From assembly GCA_964642165.1 (NCBI GenBank), contig CAZXOC010000333.1, forward strand, positions 1 through 7,440: a stretch of DNA of 7,440 bases, given 5' to 3'. A model generated the notes under the pieces. That model had not been told where the DNA came from and searched no databases. It was given only the letters and a program-made list of their open reading frames with translations. This stretch comes from CAYRVX01 sp964642165 (GTDB lineage: Bacteria; Planctomycetota; Phycisphaerae; SM23-33). The translations under genes were made by a program, and so were the position numbers. The first letter of the stretch is position 1. Every line of letters begins with the position of its first letter. Below are positions 5,482 through 7,440 of this stretch, piece by piece.

Positions 5482-6659
5482 CAGGCGTCCTCCCGGGCGG
5501 CGAGCTCGTTGTCCCGGAACAGCCCGCCGATGCGCGCCCCGGCGGCGAGGGTGAGGTTTCGGCTGTCGCGGCGGAGGCGGGCGAGGGTCTCGGGCGTGAG
5601 GGATTCCTCGGCCTCGGCGGCGCTGATGACCACGACGTGGGCCTGCCGCAGCCACGCCGGGCGGAGCCGCGCGATCGCGTCCGGCAGGCGGTGCACGGCG
5701 TTGTCGTCGATGTCGGCCAGGGCGTCGAGCAGGCGCTGCTTCTGGGTCCGCCGGTCCGCCGGCGAGACGACCACCACCCGCGCGTCGTAGGCCAGCGCCG
5801 CCCCGACGCGGTACCCGCCGGCCAGGGCGTCCTCGATCAGCGTGGCGGCGAAGCGGATCGCCCGCTCCCGCGCCGCGCGAACGGGCGGGGAGGCGTCCGG
5901 CAGGTACGTGTCCAGCACGACCCAGACCGTCCTTGGGCGCGGGCGGGCCATCTCGCGGATGACCGGCTCGCCCCGCCCGGCCGAACGGCGCCAGTGAATC
6001 CACCGCGCGTTGTCGCCCAGGCGGTACTCGCGCAGCCCGTAGAACTCGTCCTGCCCGCCGGAGCGGATGCTGGGGGCGACGTCGGCGGATTCGGCCTCGC
6101 CCTTGCCCAGCAGCGCGGCGACGAGCCGCCCGCGCGCCGGCCAGACCACCAGCGAGGCCTCCTGCGTGGACTGGCGCGCCGAGGCGATCAGCCCGAAGGG
6201 GAACGTCGTGGAGAGCCGCAGCCGCCGCAGGCGGATCCGCCCGCGGCGCCGGGGTGTCGTCTCGCTGTGGGCGAGCACGCCCCCCCGGGCGGGCAGGTAC
6301 CCGCAGGCCGCCGGCTCCAGCGCCGCGGCGCGGGCGTCCAGCTCCTCGATGCGCAGCGCGAGGCACGCCCCGCCGCCCCGGACCGACCGCAGCAGGTAGC
6401 CCAGCGAGACGCGCTGGTTCTGCCGGCACCGCGCCGGAACGTCCCGCCTGACCCGCGCCGCCGCCACCATCCGCCGCGCCAGCAGCCACGAGACGTACAC
6501 CGCCCCCACCATGGCGCCGAGCATGAGAAACAGCAGCGCCAACCCGCTGTTCATCGCCACGATCGCCACCACCACGCAGGCGACCACGAAGACCCACCCC
6601 GCCTTGGTCAGGCGCGAGCGAACGGGCGAGCCGGTTCGGCGTCGTCGGCCGATGCGCAT
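5481..6659 (-). CDS. DUF58 domain-containing membrane protein
   Basis: 392 residues. A basic N-terminus (RIGRRRR) is followed by two adjacent membrane segments at about 20-37 and 39-60, then a cytoplasmic beta-rich part and a C-terminal VWA-like fold. The family signature is clear at 203-235: QDEFYGLREYRLGDNARWIHW, then RRSAGRGEPVIREM. The VWA-like strand reads VWVVLDTYLPD (245-255), so the D-x-S-x-S metal site of true VWA domains is not kept, as in many DUF58 proteins. DUF58 proteins nearly always sit beside MoxR ATPases and are thought to be their clients or adaptors; the biochemical role is unknown. The ATG at 6659 has GGAGG five bases upstream (6665-6669) and starts 18 nt after the MoxR stop. 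Its stop overlaps the TgpA start. Confidence 0.96.
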   Translation of the reverse strand: MRIGRRRRTGSPVRSRLTKAGWVFVVACVVVAIVAMNSGLALLFLMLGAMVGAVYVSWLLARRMVAAARVRRDVPARCRQNQRVSLGYLLRSVRGGGACLALRIEELDARAAALEPAACGYLPARGGVLAHSETTPRRRGRIRLRRLRLSTTFPFGLIASARQSTQEASLVVWPARGRLVAALLGKGEAESADVAPSIRSGGQDEFYGLREYRLGDNARWIHWRRSAGRGEPVIREMARPRPRTVWVVLDTYLPDASPPVRAARERAIRFAATLIEDALAGGYRVGAALAYDARVVVVSPADRRTQKQRLLDALADIDDNAVHRLPDAIARLRPAWLRQAHVVVISAAEAEESLTPETLARLRRDSRNLTLAAGARIGGLFRDNELAAREDA

Positions 6660-6677
6660 GGGTGCCTCCGCCGCGAC

Positions 6678-7440
<763 letters not shown>

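Noticed and set aside
3139..5790. 883-codon plus-strand open frame, and similar long plus-strand frames at 25-1461 and 1654-3102
   Set aside because: They lie opposite well-supported minus-strand genes, have low-complexity Arg/Ala/Gly/Val/Asp-rich translations with no recognisable motif, and arise from the high third-position GC of the real genes.

Overview
The window is GC-rich and all supported genes lie on the minus strand. It probably comes from a planctomycete or a close PVC relative. The main evidence is the N-terminal motif FEPLEGRLLLAGD in the gene at 1603-3099, a variant of the LEPR-XLL signal typical of planctomycete exported proteins. The long plus-strand open frames (up to 883 codons) are antisense shadows produced by high third-position GC.

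In the direction of transcription (high to low coordinates) the window opens with a tight three-gene operon. First is the C-terminal three quarters of a MoxR-type AAA+ ATPase (6678 to the right edge). A DUF58 protein follows (5481-6659), 18 nt downstream with its own GGAGG. Last is a TgpA-like membrane transglutaminase (3256-5481), whose ATG shares one base with the DUF58 stop (TGATG). MoxR, DUF58 and a TgpA-like protein form a well-known conserved set, thought to act in MoxR-assisted maturation or stress handling at the cell envelope. A hairpin 41 nt after the operon's last stop may end the transcript.

The next gene (1603-3099) encodes a 498-residue LEPR-XLL-type protein made almost entirely of about 17 rungs of a predicted beta-solenoid. 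The period is 22 residues, with a clear 44-residue (132 bp) super-period. RTX-like nonapeptides sit at both ends. Lys alternates with His or an aromatic residue at one rung position. This is the most unusual object in the window.

Directly behind its stop (about 1469-1593) is what looks like the last 40 or so codons of a Nif3/YbgI-family gene, in another frame and with no upstream part. This points to a rearrangement breakpoint next to the solenoid gene's 3' end. A 106-nt gap with two small inverted repeats leads to a secreted calcineurin-like phosphoesterase (1362 to the left edge), which has a signal peptide, an SdrD-B-like N-terminal domain and all the family's metal-binding motifs.

The MoxR-DUF58-TgpA group forms one functional unit. 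The solenoid protein and the phosphoesterase are both predicted to be exported, but nothing in the sequence ties them to the operon beyond adjacency and orientation. Several predicted extracytoplasmic products carry calcium-loop-like motifs, so calcium-dependent envelope functions are a possible but unproven common thread.
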